Source of the DNA: CATOSK01 sp034423195
GTDB lineage: Bacteria > Chloroflexota > Dehalococcoidia > Lucifugimonadales > UBA3495
DNA: 24,568 nucleotides
Assembly (NCBI GenBank): GCA_034423195.1
Contig: DAOUIZ010000042.1
Span: 1-24,568, forward strand
Direction: 5' to 3'
The translations under genes were made by a program, and so were the position numbers. Every line of letters begins with the position of its first letter. The first letter of the stretch is position 1. Below are positions 14,326-21,386 of this stretch, in pieces. The notes beneath the pieces are model-generated. The model saw only the letters and a program-made list of their open reading frames with translations. It did not search any database and had not been told where the DNA came from.

Positions 14326-15399
14326 ATGCCCGAGTATAACCTGGCCGTAATCGCCGGCGACGGCGTTGGTCCCGAAGTGGTCGCGGAGGGCCGCAAGGTC
14401 CTGGACGCCCTGTCCCAGACTACGGGGGGACCGACCTTCCGGTACACCGAGTATCCCTGGGGGTCGGCCTATTACCGGGAGACGGGGCGGATGATGCCCG
14501 AGGACGGGCTGGAACTGCTCCAGGGCCATGACGCCATCCTGTTCGGGGCGGTCGGCGACCCGGACATTCCCGACCACATCACCCTGCAGGGATTGCTGCT
14601 GCCCATGCGGCGGGCCTTCGACCAGGCCCTGAACATCCGGCCCTGCTACCTGCACCCGGGGGTGGTGTCTCCGATCAGCGGCAAGCAGCCGGGCGACGTG
14701 GATATGGTGATTTTCCGGGAGAACACGGAGGGGGAGTACGCTCCGGTGGGGGGACGGCTCTATGAGGGCACGCCGGAGGAGACGGTCATCCAGACAGGGG
14801 TGTTCACCCGGCGGGGAACGGAGCGGATTATCCGCGCCGCCTTCGACCACTGCGTCCAGCGGAACGGGAAGCTGAAGGTGACGTCGGTCACCAAGTCCAA
14901 CGCGCTGGCCTTCAGCATGGTCTTCTGGGACGAGGTGTTCGAGGACGTGGCGCGGGAGTATCCCCAGGTTTCCACCGAGTCGCTGCTGGTGGACCGGGCG
15001 TCGATGGACCTGGTGCGGTGGCCGGAGGACTTCGACGTCATCGTGTCATCCAACCTGTTCGGGGACATCCTGTCGGACATTGCGGCGGTGGTGACGGGGA
15101 GCATGGGGCTGGCGGCCAGCGCCAACGTCAACCCGGAGCGGAAGCATCCGTCCATGTTCGAGTCGGTCCACGGGGCGGCGTTCGACATTGCGGGGAAGAA
15201 CCTGGCGAACCCGCTGGCGACCATCTCGGCGACGGCGATGATGATGGGCCACTTCGGGGAGCAGGAATCGGCCCGGCGGATAGATGCCGCGGTGGCCCGC
15301 AGCCTGCAGGAGCGGAGGGTGGTCACCGGGGACCTGGGGGGCAGCGCATCCACGGCCGAGGTGGGGGACGAGATAGTGCGGCTGCTGGGGGAGGGGTAG
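14326..15399 (+). CDS. Isocitrate/isopropylmalate dehydrogenase family, tartrate/D-malate dehydrogenase type
   Basis: A 357-residue NAD-dependent beta-decarboxylating dehydrogenase. The N-terminus is LAVIAGDGVGPEVV. The segment DHITLQGLLLPMRRAFDQ with LNIRPCYLHPGV resembles tartrate dehydrogenase and D-malate dehydrogenase more than leucine-pathway LeuB. FRENTEGEYAPVGGR (about residues 128-142), the lysine in TSVTKSNAL, and SSNLFGDILSDIAAVVTGSMGLAASAN (about 239-265) complete the active site. The terminal HPSMFESVHGAAFDIAGK region binds the cofactor. No leuA, leuC or leuD is nearby, which also argues against LeuB. The exact substrate (tartrate, D-malate or another 2-hydroxy acid) cannot be fixed. 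It starts 92 bases after pduX. Confidence 0.87.
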   Translation: MPEYNLAVIAGDGVGPEVVAEGRKVLDALSQTTGGPTFRYTEYPWGSAYYRETGRMMPEDGLELLQGHDAILFGAVGDPDIPDHITLQGLLLPMRRAFDQALNIRPCYLHPGVVSPISGKQPGDVDMVIFRENTEGEYAPVGGRLYEGTPEETVIQTGVFTRRGTERIIRAAFDHCVQRNGKLKVTSVTKSNALAFSMVFWDEVFEDVAREYPQVSTESLLVDRASMDLVRWPEDFDVIVSSNLFGDILSDIAAVVTGSMGLAASANVNPERKHPSMFESVHGAAFDIAGKNLANPLATISATAMMMGHFGEQESARRIDAAVARSLQERRVVTGDLGGSASTAEVGDEIVRLLGEG

Positions 15400-15405
15400 G
15401 CTCCC

Positions 15406-15627
15406 ATGTTCAAGGAACACGACACGGTGGTTTTGAACGATGATTTGACCGCTGAGAGGCTTAAGGCAGGGGATGTTGGGACCATCGTACACGTCCATCC
15501 CCACGGGGCAGCGTTTGTGGTCGAGTTTCTTACCTTATCGGGCGCTACGGTGGCGGTCGCTACGGTATCGCCTTCCCAGGTGCACCCGGTGGACAGTAGG
15601 GATATGGCTCACGCTCGCCAAAGGTGA
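15406..15627 (+). CDS. DUF4926 domain-containing protein
   Basis: A 73-residue protein matching the DUF4926 pattern over its whole length: MFKEHDTVVLNDDLTAERL, GDVGTIVHVHPHGAAFVVEF, then a Gly-Ala-Thr-Val turn and VSPSQVHPV. Members are small beta-rich proteins of unknown function that often sit beside toxin-like genes. ATG 15406 lies six bases after the dehydrogenase stop, so the two could be cotranslated. A DUF433/DUF5615 pair lies 0.2 kb downstream, which places this gene in a small accessory block. Confidence 0.8.
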   Translation: MFKEHDTVVLNDDLTAERLKAGDVGTIVHVHPHGAAFVVEFLTLSGATVAVATVSPSQVHPVDSRDMAHARQR

Positions 15628-15641
15628 CCCCGAACGTGCCC

Positions 15642-15713
15642 TAAATCCCCCCAACGCTACCTGCACTATCCGCCTCTCCAGGCTCAGGGCCAATTCGTTG
15701 GCAGGCTGGAGGC
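15642..15713 (-). pseudogene. Decayed C-terminal fragment paralogous to the 16491-17114 gene
   Basis: On the minus strand this stretch reads ANELALSLERRIVQVALGG, against ANQLALNLEKRIVQVVLGA at the C-terminus of the intact gene at 16491. Only about 24 codons align, and one base change of length near the end displaces the stop. There is no upstream coding continuation. It is the relic of a second copy, separated from the intact one by the DUF433/DUF5615 pair. Confidence 0.75.
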
Positions 15714-15804
15714 CTGGCCTTCCGGCTATACCTGATGGGCATTTTGCCAGTGTGCTAGAGTAACCGTGGATCCGGTTACCGCCACGGCTTGGAGGAAGAG
15801 CAGC

Positions 15805-16062
15805 TTGGAAGCCCCGCAGAAGGCAAATCATTGGAGCCGGCACATAGAGGAGTACCCGCTACGGGCGGTGCCAATCGTCCGGGAGAAGGGGTTTTCGGTC
15901 TGGTCACTGGTGGGCATGTACCGGGTTTACGAAGGTGACAAACAGAAGGTCCTGGCCGATTACGGGGGCCGTTTGACTGCCGAGGAACTCGATGCTGCCT
16001 TGGCGTATTACCATGAGTTTCCCGACGAGATCGACCGCCGCCTTTGGGAACTGGAACACTGA
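15805..16062 (+). CDS. DUF433-like putative antitoxin
   Basis: A small protein of 85 residues from TTG 15805, which has GGAGG nine bases upstream. A GTG at 15766 would add 13 residues but has no binding site. The segment VREKGFSVWSLVGMYRVYEGDKQKVLADY followed by LTAEELDAALAYYHEFPDEIDRRL is the DUF433 pattern (a short winged-helix-like domain ending in 'AALAYYxxHPxEID'). DUF433 proteins are typically encoded just before DUF5615 PIN-like proteins and are thought to act as antitoxins, probably also autoregulating. The stop overlaps the next start as TGATG, supporting a two-gene module. Confidence 0.75.
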   Translation: MEAPQKANHWSRHIEEYPLRAVPIVREKGFSVWSLVGMYRVYEGDKQKVLADYGGRLTAEELDAALAYYHEFPDEIDRRLWELEH

Positions 16063-16448
16063 TGGCCCGGTTTTATCTGGACGAGGACATACCGCCGCAG
16101 GTTGGGCAGTTATTGGCGCAACAGGGCCACGACTTCGTTCACGCCAATGACCTGGGGAATCGGGGAGTTCCGGACCCACAGCACTTGCTGCTTGCCGCGG
16201 CAGAGGACCGGGTTTTAGTCACGTTTAATCGCAGGGATTTCGGCCCATTGCACAATTTTTGGACTGCACTCAACATCTGGGGAGTGATGAGGCAACCACA
16301 TTCCGGCATTTTATCCTCGTGGGGTCAAATACCGGCAACCGAGTGGGCAGGAATTATTCACCAGTTCGTGGGAGCCGACGCGGCAATGGACAACCAGATG
16401 TGGGAATGGCACCGACAACAACAACGATGGAGACTCTTCGGACGGTGA
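16062..16448 (+). CDS. DUF5615 PIN-like putative toxin
   Basis: A 128-residue protein starting ARFYLDEDIPPQVGQLLAQQGHDFVHANDLG, typical of DUF5615 (PIN-like, related to Mut7-C). Acidic residues of a possible nuclease centre are visible: Asp7-Glu8-Asp9, then a central Asp, then VLVTFNRRDFGPL with Asp. ATG 16062 overlaps the antitoxin stop (TGATG). The C-terminal 45 residues are rich in Trp and Gln and vary in this family. An RNase toxin role is inferred from the fold family and operon structure. Its length and acidic residues look intact. Confidence 0.78.
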   Translation: MARFYLDEDIPPQVGQLLAQQGHDFVHANDLGNRGVPDPQHLLLAAAEDRVLVTFNRRDFGPLHNFWTALNIWGVMRQPHSGILSSWGQIPATEWAGIIHQFVGADAAMDNQMWEWHRQQQRWRLFGR

Positions 16449-16490
16449 GGTTAAAGAGTCCGGCCCCGCCCACCTACCCAAGCCTGCCGC

Positions 16491-17114
16491 CTAAATTGCG
16501 CCGAGGACTACCTGGACGATTCGCTTTTCGAGGTTGAGGGCCAGCTGGTTGGCGAGGTGGAGGCGGTTGTGGTCGCCGACGGAGCCGACGAAGGCGACGC
16601 CGAGGATGCGTCCCACCCGGAAGTCGATGACGGTGGAGGACATGAGGCCCATGCTGCCGCCCTGGAGAATCTTCAGGGCCACGGCTTCGTCGAAGAAGCC
16701 TTCGGGTGTCACCCGGTCGACGGAAATCAGCTGGTGGTCGGTGCCTACGCCCTCGCCGACGTTGCTCTCAAAGTCCTTGACGAATATGTCGTGCATCCAG
16801 CTGGACACCGATGGCGGTTCGTCAAACAGGTGGGCCACGGTGGCGCCGACGAAGTTCAGCCCGTCGTAGGCCCCCATGGCCGCGGTGGGGCCAAATTCCC
16901 GGCGGAAGCCGTTAATCCGTCCGGCCCGGTCGAACCGCTCGGCGGTGCTTCCGGTGAATCCCCGCTCGGCCAGGGTGGCGTTGTCCAGTTCTCCTTCCTG
17001 CACCACCTGGTAGCCCTGGAACTCGTCGGGCATGTCTTCCCTGGTCAGAACCATGTATTCCAGGTCAGGCTCGGAAATCCGGTAGGTGGCCTGACTCAAC
17101 GATGTCGCGGACAC
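16491..17114 (-). CDS. Conserved-looking protein of unknown function
   Basis: I do not recognise this protein. From GTG 17114, which has AGGGAG six bases upstream, it has 207 residues; a TTG at 17147 would add 11 more without a better signal. It looks soluble and acidic, with no signal peptide or membrane segment. Notable parts are EPDLEYMVLTREDMPDEFQGY near the N-terminus, HLFDEPPSVSSWMHDIFVKDFE in the middle, and a hydrophobic last third (STVIDFRVGRILGVAFVGSVGD) ending in an amphipathic helix. A decayed copy of the last 20 residues lies at 15642-15713, so the family has more than one copy in this genome. It converges with the toxin gene. Confidence 0.6.
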   Translation of the reverse strand: MSATSLSQATYRISEPDLEYMVLTREDMPDEFQGYQVVQEGELDNATLAERGFTGSTAERFDRAGRINGFRREFGPTAAMGAYDGLNFVGATVAHLFDEPPSVSSWMHDIFVKDFESNVGEGVGTDHQLISVDRVTPEGFFDEAVALKILQGGSMGLMSSTVIDFRVGRILGVAFVGSVGDHNRLHLANQLALNLEKRIVQVVLGAI

Positions 17115-17168
17115 GGCTAACTCCCTGTGGGTGAGATGAGCGGCCAACCCGCCCGGGGTTGACCGCTG

Positions 17169-17217
17169 GGATGGGGGTCTGGCAATCGCTTCAAGACCAG
17201 TCCAATCACCCCCATCC
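17169..17217. repeat. 10-bp perfect inverted repeat upstream of the 16491 gene
   Basis: GGATGGGGGT at 17169-17178 pairs with ACCCCCATCC at 17208-17217 around a 29-base loop. It is adjacent to the dispersed repeat that follows and could form a hairpin in transcripts from either strand. Confidence 0.6.
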
Positions 17218-17336
17218 TAACCCCCGCCCCCGCCCCCGCCTACGCGGGGGTGACGTTCCTACGCGGGGGCAGGCTCTTCCCCCGTCAAAGGGGGAAGGGA
17301 CTTGCGGCACCTTCCCTCGTCAGAGGGGACTTGCGG
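17218..17336. repeat. REP-like block with tandem hairpin units
   Basis: CCTACGCGGGGGCAGGCTCT at 17258-17277 is identical to 10487-10506. It is followed by two related units of about 29 bases: a CCCCC...GGGGG hairpin (17279-17294) and a CCCTC...GAGGG hairpin (near 17313-17327). The units end in GGGACTTGCGGC at 17297-17308 and 17326-17337 respectively. The block abuts the stop of the propeller gene and may serve as its 3' end structure. Confidence 0.65.
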
Positions 17337-18392
17337 CTAGCCGCAGACCATAGGGTAGACGTGGACGTGGCGGGACATTTCTGCCGGCACCTGGCTGGTG
17401 GCGCGCCAACTGTCGCCGCCGTCGGCGCTGGCGAAGACCCGTCCATCGTAGTCGCAGCAGTAGACGTTCTGGGGGGCGGCGCGGTCGACGGCAATCTGGA
17501 ACATCCGTCTGGGGGGCTCATCCCCGATGTCCACCCGCTCCCAGGTCTCTCCGGTGTCGCGGCTGCGGAACAGGGCGCCCTGCTCCTGGGTGCCGGCGGG
17601 GGCCCCGCCTCCACCCGCGCCGGCGGCGAGGTAGATGGTGTCGGGGCGGACCGGGTCGACGAGGAGGCCCCGGCAGTAGCTGCCGCCGGGGAACATCTCT
17701 TCAACCTGGATGTGTTCCCAGTAGCGGCCCCGGTCGCGGCTGCGGAACATGGCGACCTGGGTGATGATGAACACGGTGCCCGGGGCGGCGGAGCTGACCT
17801 GGACTCCGTGAAGGTCCAGGGTGTTGTTGCGGACGTAGGGTCCGTCGAGCAGCTGGGTCCAGGTCTCGCCGCCATCGCGGCTTCCAATCAGGCCGCCGAC
17901 CTCGATGGCGCCGTACATGTCACTGGGATTGGAGGGGTCGGCGGCGATGCCGATGACGCGCTTGCCCAGGGGGGGCATGTAGGTGGTGATGTGGGGGTAG
18001 ACCACGCCATCGGTGTTCATGGCGTCCCAATGGGCGCCGCCGTCCTGGGAGCGGTACACCGCGCAGGGCTCGTATCCGGCGAAGATGGTGTTGGGATCGC
18101 TGGGGTGGAAGGCCAGGGACCAGACATCCCGCTTCAGCGCGTCCAGCGGCTCCCAGTGGCCGCCGCGGTCGTCGCTGCGGTAGGGGCCCTCATGGGTGCC
18201 GGCGAAGATGACGTTGGGGTTGTCGGGATGGACCAAGAGGGCGCGCACCTGGGGGTTTTCCGGCAGGCCGTTGGTGATGCTGACCCACTGGTCGTCGCCC
18301 TCGGCACGGCGGTAGAGGCCGCCTCCGCCGATGAAGTCTCCCTCGCCCGCCAGTCCGACGTAGACGTGGGTGAGATGATTGGTCGCAGTCAT
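17337..18392 (-). CDS. Asp-box (BNR) beta-propeller protein, sialidase-like
   Basis: A 351-residue protein built of repeated Asp-box blades with the motif S-x-D-x-G-x-x-W: SDDRGGHW at 73-80, SQDGGAHW at 115-122, then SRDGGETW, SRDRGRYW, SRDTGETW and SADGGDSW, plus a degenerate first unit (RAEGDDQW). Between them recur segments like LLVHPDNPNVIFAGT and LAFHPSDPNTIFAGY, one per blade. Such propellers occur in sialidases, Ycf48-like assembly factors and many uncharacterised proteins. No signal peptide is visible and sialidase catalytic residues cannot be assigned, so no enzyme function is claimed. ATG 18392 is preferred to an in-frame start 15 bases upstream because GAGGAGG lies just before it. 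It is divergent from the CoA-transferase operon. Confidence 0.8.
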   Translation of the reverse strand: MTATNHLTHVYVGLAGEGDFIGGGGLYRRAEGDDQWVSITNGLPENPQVRALLVHPDNPNVIFAGTHEGPYRSDDRGGHWEPLDALKRDVWSLAFHPSDPNTIFAGYEPCAVYRSQDGGAHWDAMNTDGVVYPHITTYMPPLGKRVIGIAADPSNPSDMYGAIEVGGLIGSRDGGETWTQLLDGPYVRNNTLDLHGVQVSSAAPGTVFIITQVAMFRSRDRGRYWEHIQVEEMFPGGSYCRGLLVDPVRPDTIYLAAGAGGGGAPAGTQEQGALFRSRDTGETWERVDIGDEPPRRMFQIAVDRAAPQNVYCCDYDGRVFASADGGDSWRATSQVPAEMSRHVHVYPMVCG

Positions 18393-18432
18393 GTTTGGCC
18401 TCCTCATTAAAAATTTCCGGGGAAAGTTACCG

Positions 18433-18468
18433 GATGTCCGAGAGGATGCAGGTTCGAATCAGGACATC
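18433..18468. promoter_or_regulatory. 7-bp dyad in the divergent intergenic region
   Basis: GATGTCC at 18433-18439 and GGACATC at 18462-18468 are perfect inverted repeats 22 bases apart, between the divergent propeller and CoA-transferase genes. It could be an operator serving either gene. Confidence 0.3.
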
Positions 18469-18546
18469 GGGATTGGTGCAGGCACACCAGGATTTCCTGA
18501 GCCAAAAGGATTGTTCGGGTTATCAACACGGTTGTCAAGGGTTTGG

Positions 18547-18575
18547 TTGATACCGGAGACTGGATAGGCTATAAA
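18547..18575 (+). promoter_or_regulatory. Sigma-70-type promoter of the CoA-transferase operon
   Basis: TTGATA at 18547-18552 and TATAAA at 18570-18575 are separated by 17 bases. Transcription would start near 18582, about 60 bases before the ATG. GGTTATCAAC (18509) and GGTTGATACC (18545) form an imperfect dyad whose right arm covers the -35, a candidate repressor site. Confidence 0.6.
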
Positions 18576-18641
18576 TAAGCAATCCCGGCACTGGGGTGAA
18601 ATGTCCGCGCTATTCAAGGGCCAGGCAGGAGTCCCATCGAA

Positions 18642-19340
18642 ATGAAGAACAAGATATACGAAACCTTCGACGAAGTGGTGGCCGACGTTCCCGACGGGGC
18701 CACGGTGATGTCCCCGGGCTTCGGCGGGGTGGGCGTTCCCCGCAATCTCCTGGCCGCCCTCCACCGGCAAGGGGCCAAGGGGCTGACCGTGGTGTCCAAC
18801 AACGCGGGGACGCTGGATGAGAAGGTGGACGCCGGAACGCTAATCGAAGCGGGGCAGGTGAAGAAGATGATCTGCGCGTTCACCGCTCCGACCCATCCAT
18901 CCCAGGTCACTCCCTTTGTCAGGATGTACAACAACGACGAAATAGACGCAGAGCTGGTGCCGCAGGGGACGCTGGCGGAGCGGATGCGAGCGGCGGGCGC
19001 GGGAATCGGCGGATTCTACACTCCGACCAGCGTGGGCACGGAGCTGGCCGAGGGCAAGGAACACCGGGAGATAAACGGGCGGATGCACGTCCTGGAGCAC
19101 CCGCTGCCGGGGGACTTCGCCTTGATCCGGGCCTGGAAGGCGGACACCTTCGGGAACCTGCAATTCAGGATGGCGCAGCGGAATTTCAATCCGGTGATGG
19201 CCATCGCGGCCAAGACGACGGTGGTGGAAGTTGAAAGCGAGATAGTGCCGGTGGGGGAACTGGACCCGGACCAGATCCATGTTTCCGGGGTCTACGTTGA
19301 CCGCCTGGTGAAGATTCCAGCCGACGGCATATTCGATTAA
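18642..19340 (+). CDS. 3-oxoacid CoA-transferase family, subunit A
   Basis: A 232-residue alpha subunit of a two-subunit class I CoA-transferase (succinyl-CoA:3-oxoacid, PcaI/ScoA, AtoD type). The signature SPGFGGVGVPRNLLAAL near residues 24-40 corresponds to the 'GGFGxxGxP' CoA-transferase motif. LTVVSNNAG and GIGGFYTPTSVGTELAEGKE follow, with ADTFGNLQFR late in the protein. It works with the next gene to move CoA between succinyl-CoA (or acetyl-CoA) and a short-chain oxoacid; the acceptor is not defined by sequence. CAGGAG upstream supports ATG 18642. The beta subunit begins 42 bases after its stop, and both follow the promoter at 18547. Confidence 0.92.
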   Translation: MKNKIYETFDEVVADVPDGATVMSPGFGGVGVPRNLLAALHRQGAKGLTVVSNNAGTLDEKVDAGTLIEAGQVKKMICAFTAPTHPSQVTPFVRMYNNDEIDAELVPQGTLAERMRAAGAGIGGFYTPTSVGTELAEGKEHREINGRMHVLEHPLPGDFALIRAWKADTFGNLQFRMAQRNFNPVMAIAAKTTVVEVESEIVPVGELDPDQIHVSGVYVDRLVKIPADGIFD

Positions 19341-19382
19341 CCATCGGCGGCTGTACCAGTTGAACCGAACGGGAGGATTTTG

Positions 19383-20057
19383 ATGGAAGAGAAGCCCAGG
19401 CTCCAACGCCAAGCGATGTGCGACCGGCTGGCCATGGAATTCCAGGACGAGTGGATTGTCAACCTGGGCGTGGGGATGCCGACGCTGTGCTCCAACTATG
19501 TTGATGCGTCCAAGGAGATCATCTTCCACTCCGAGAATGGGGTCATCGGGTACGGTCCGCTGGCTCCGGCGGGTGAGGAGGACAAGCACCTGGTCAATGC
19601 CGGGGGGCAGAACGTGACCGCCATGCCGGGGATGGCGATCGTGCATCACGCCGATTCCTTTGCCCTGATCCGGGGGGGCATGATTGACGTGACGGTGATG
19701 GGGGCCTACGAGGTTGCCGAGAACGGGGACTTCGCCAACTGGCGCATTCCGAACCGCAAGGGCGGCGGAATCGGCGGGGCCATGGACCTGGCCGCCTGCG
19801 CCAAGCGGGTTTTCATCGCCATGGAGCACAACACGCGGGACGGCAAGCCGCGGATGCTGAAGCATTGCAAGCTGCCGGTGACCGCTCCTGGAGCGGTGAC
19901 GCTGGTGTCCACGGACCTGGGCCTGTTCGAGGTGACGCCGGAGGGGTTCAAGCTGCGGGAGTACGCTCCCGGGTGGAGCCCGGAAGACATCCAGGAGCAG
20001 ACGGAAGCCCAGTTGATAATCGCGGAGGACTTGAAGGAGTTCCGGTTCCGGGACTAG
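19383..20057 (+). CDS. 3-oxoacid CoA-transferase family, subunit B
   Basis: The 224-residue beta subunit that carries the catalytic glutamate, Glu51 in the SENGVIGYGP motif at residues 50-59. NLGVGMPTLCSNYV precedes it. GGQNVTAMPGMAIVHHADSFALIRGG, VTVMGAYEVAENGDFANW and GGAMDLAACAKRV follow, all family blocks. A Met one codon upstream of the usual position and a TTG at 19380 are alternatives, but ATG 19383 has GGGAGG six bases before it. A GC-rich hairpin lies 30 bases after the stop. The pair is complete with no visible defects. Confidence 0.93.
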   Translation: MEEKPRLQRQAMCDRLAMEFQDEWIVNLGVGMPTLCSNYVDASKEIIFHSENGVIGYGPLAPAGEEDKHLVNAGGQNVTAMPGMAIVHHADSFALIRGGMIDVTVMGAYEVAENGDFANWRIPNRKGGGIGGAMDLAACAKRVFIAMEHNTRDGKPRMLKHCKLPVTAPGAVTLVSTDLGLFEVTPEGFKLREYAPGWSPEDIQEQTEAQLIIAEDLKEFRFRD

Positions 20058-20086
20058 GGTAGCCGGGGCGCTGAAGGGAACGCAGG

Positions 20087-20120
20087 GGCGGCGCCGGATG
20101 GACGCCGCCTCTTTCGTGTT
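20087..20120 (+). terminator. Probable terminator of the CoA-transferase operon
   Basis: GGCGGCG at 20087-20093 and CGCCGCC at 20103-20109 form a perfect 7-bp stem with a 9-base loop, followed by the T-rich TCTTTCGTGTTTC. The T tract is interrupted, so strength is uncertain. Confidence 0.5.
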
Positions 20121-20209
20121 TCAGCCGGGAGGGAACCACCGCTGGAGGGTGGTGCGGAACTTGCGGAAGGCGCGGTCCTGATGGATCGATCTGGCTATTA
20201 AACCTTCGG

Positions 20210-20959
20210 TCAGTAGTAGGTTACTCCGCCGTTGACGTGGATGGTCTGGCCGGTGATGAATCCGCTGTCGTCGCTGACGAGGAAGAGGCAGGTTCCGGCT
20301 ATTTCATCGACGTGGCCCTGGCGGCCCAGGGGGATCCCCGAGGCGTTGGGAGGCCGGTTGGCGTACCACTCGGGGTTGGCGCGGGAGGTGTCGATGCTGC
20401 CCGGGCAGACGACGTTGACACGAATGTTGTTTCCGGCAAACTCGGAGGCGAGAGCGCGGGCCATTCCGAGCAGCCCGGACTTGGCGGCGGATACGTGGAC
20501 GCGCTGGGCCCCGCCCTGGAAGGCTCCCTCGCCGGTGAAGAAGAGGATGCGTCCGTAGTTGTTTTCGGCCATGGAGTCGATGACCGCCCGGGTGGCGTAG
20601 AATGCCCCGTCCAGCACGACGCTGCGGACCGTCTCCCAATCCTGGAGGGTCAATTCGCGGAAGGGCTTGTGGGGCCGGATGGCGGCGTTGTTTACCAGGA
20701 TATCGACCCGGCCGAACTCGGACATGGCCATGTTGACCATGCTGTCCACCTGTTCCTTGTTGCCAACGTCGGCCAAGACCGGCAGGGCCCGGACGCCCAG
20801 GGCCCGGGCCTCGGCCGCCACGGCGTCGGCCTCCTCCTGGTTGCTGCGGGCGTTTACGACCACGTCGGCACCCTCGGATGCCAGCCTCAACACGGTGGCC
20901 CGTCCGATGTTCCTGCCGGAGCCGGTGACCAAGGCGACCTTTCCGTCCAACTTACCCAT
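20210..20959 (-). CDS. SDR family oxidoreductase with altered catalytic tetrad
   Basis: A 249-residue classical-size short-chain dehydrogenase. The nucleotide-binding motif is VTGSGRNIGRA (residues 11-21), with NNAA at 90-93 and VCPGSIDTS after the active site. At the catalytic site the usual serine is replaced by Thr142 (FFTGEGAF), and the YxxxK tyrosine is missing: the segment is RVHVSAAKSG, with Lys160 present, Val156 at the Tyr position and His155 beside it. The last residues VNGGVTYY are typical. Similar departures occur in 2,4-dienoyl-CoA reductase-like SDRs. It may therefore have unusual chemistry or a non-enzymatic role. GGAGG with normal spacing supports ATG 20959. The substrate is unknown. 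Confidence 0.88.
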   Translation of the reverse strand: MGKLDGKVALVTGSGRNIGRATVLRLASEGADVVVNARSNQEEADAVAAEARALGVRALPVLADVGNKEQVDSMVNMAMSEFGRVDILVNNAAIRPHKPFRELTLQDWETVRSVVLDGAFYATRAVIDSMAENNYGRILFFTGEGAFQGGAQRVHVSAAKSGLLGMARALASEFAGNNIRVNVVCPGSIDTSRANPEWYANRPPNASGIPLGRQGHVDEIAGTCLFLVSDDSGFITGQTIHVNGGVTYY

Positions 20960-21024
20960 TACTTTCCTCCAGATGCGGTTGAAGAATTAACGCGCGGTGC
21001 GAGTTTTGTTCCTGCAAAGGTTGG

Positions 21025-21336
21025 TTAACCCGGTTCCTTGAGTTCGACGATTACGTTGACGTATCGGGCGTTGCCTACGTTGGTGACCCGGTGCTCGGAG
21101 TCCTTGTCACGGAAATTGACGGCTCCGGCGGGCAGGGACTCGGTGCTGCTGGTCCCGTCGGTGAAATCGGTCCGCAGCGTGCCGGGGACGGTTACGATGG
21201 TCACGTACCAGTGGTGGTGGTGATGCCACTGACTGGACTGGCCCGGTTGCAGGTCCAGGTTCCATACTTTCACATGGTCGTTTTCAAAGAGGACATCGGT
21301 CCCGACTTCGCCGTCCGGGTTCTGTGCGCTGTTCAT
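21025..21336 (-). CDS. Small cupin-domain protein
   Basis: A 103-residue single-cupin protein. Cupin motif 1 appears as LQPGQSSQWHHHHHWYVTIV, where five consecutive histidines (residues 38-42) supply the metal ligands. Motif 2 is near PAGAVNFRDKDSEHRVTNVG, with one more His. The best start is ATG 21336, because GGAGG lies six bases before it; two upstream in-frame starts (21357, 21390) have none. The gene lies about 50 bases downstream of the arylsulfotransferase-like gene on the same strand and is probably cotranscribed. The substrate is unknown. Confidence 0.82.
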   Translation of the reverse strand: MNSAQNPDGEVGTDVLFENDHVKVWNLDLQPGQSSQWHHHHHWYVTIVTVPGTLRTDFTDGTSSTESLPAGAVNFRDKDSEHRVTNVGNARYVNVIVELKEPG

Positions 21337-21386
21337 TGGGGCCTCCACGAGAGACATTGTCCGCCTTTGGAAGAGAGCAGGGCCGG

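Noticed and set aside
14326..15399. LeuB (3-isopropylmalate dehydrogenase)
   Set aside because: The DHITLQGLLLPMRRAFDQ segment fits the tartrate/D-malate branch better, and no leucine genes are nearby.
17250..18410. Long plus-strand open frame opposite the propeller gene
   Set aside because: It is Gly/Val/Ala-rich shadow coding. The minus strand has regular Asp-box repeats and a good ribosome-binding site.
18431..18470. tRNA-like T-arm sequence (GGTTCGAATC) with a 7-bp flanking pairing
   Set aside because: The five-base T stem does not pair, and there are no D or anticodon arms. It is only a dyad.
20237..21028. Plus-strand open frame opposite the SDR gene
   Set aside because: Low-complexity shadow of a clear SDR with intact cofactor motifs.
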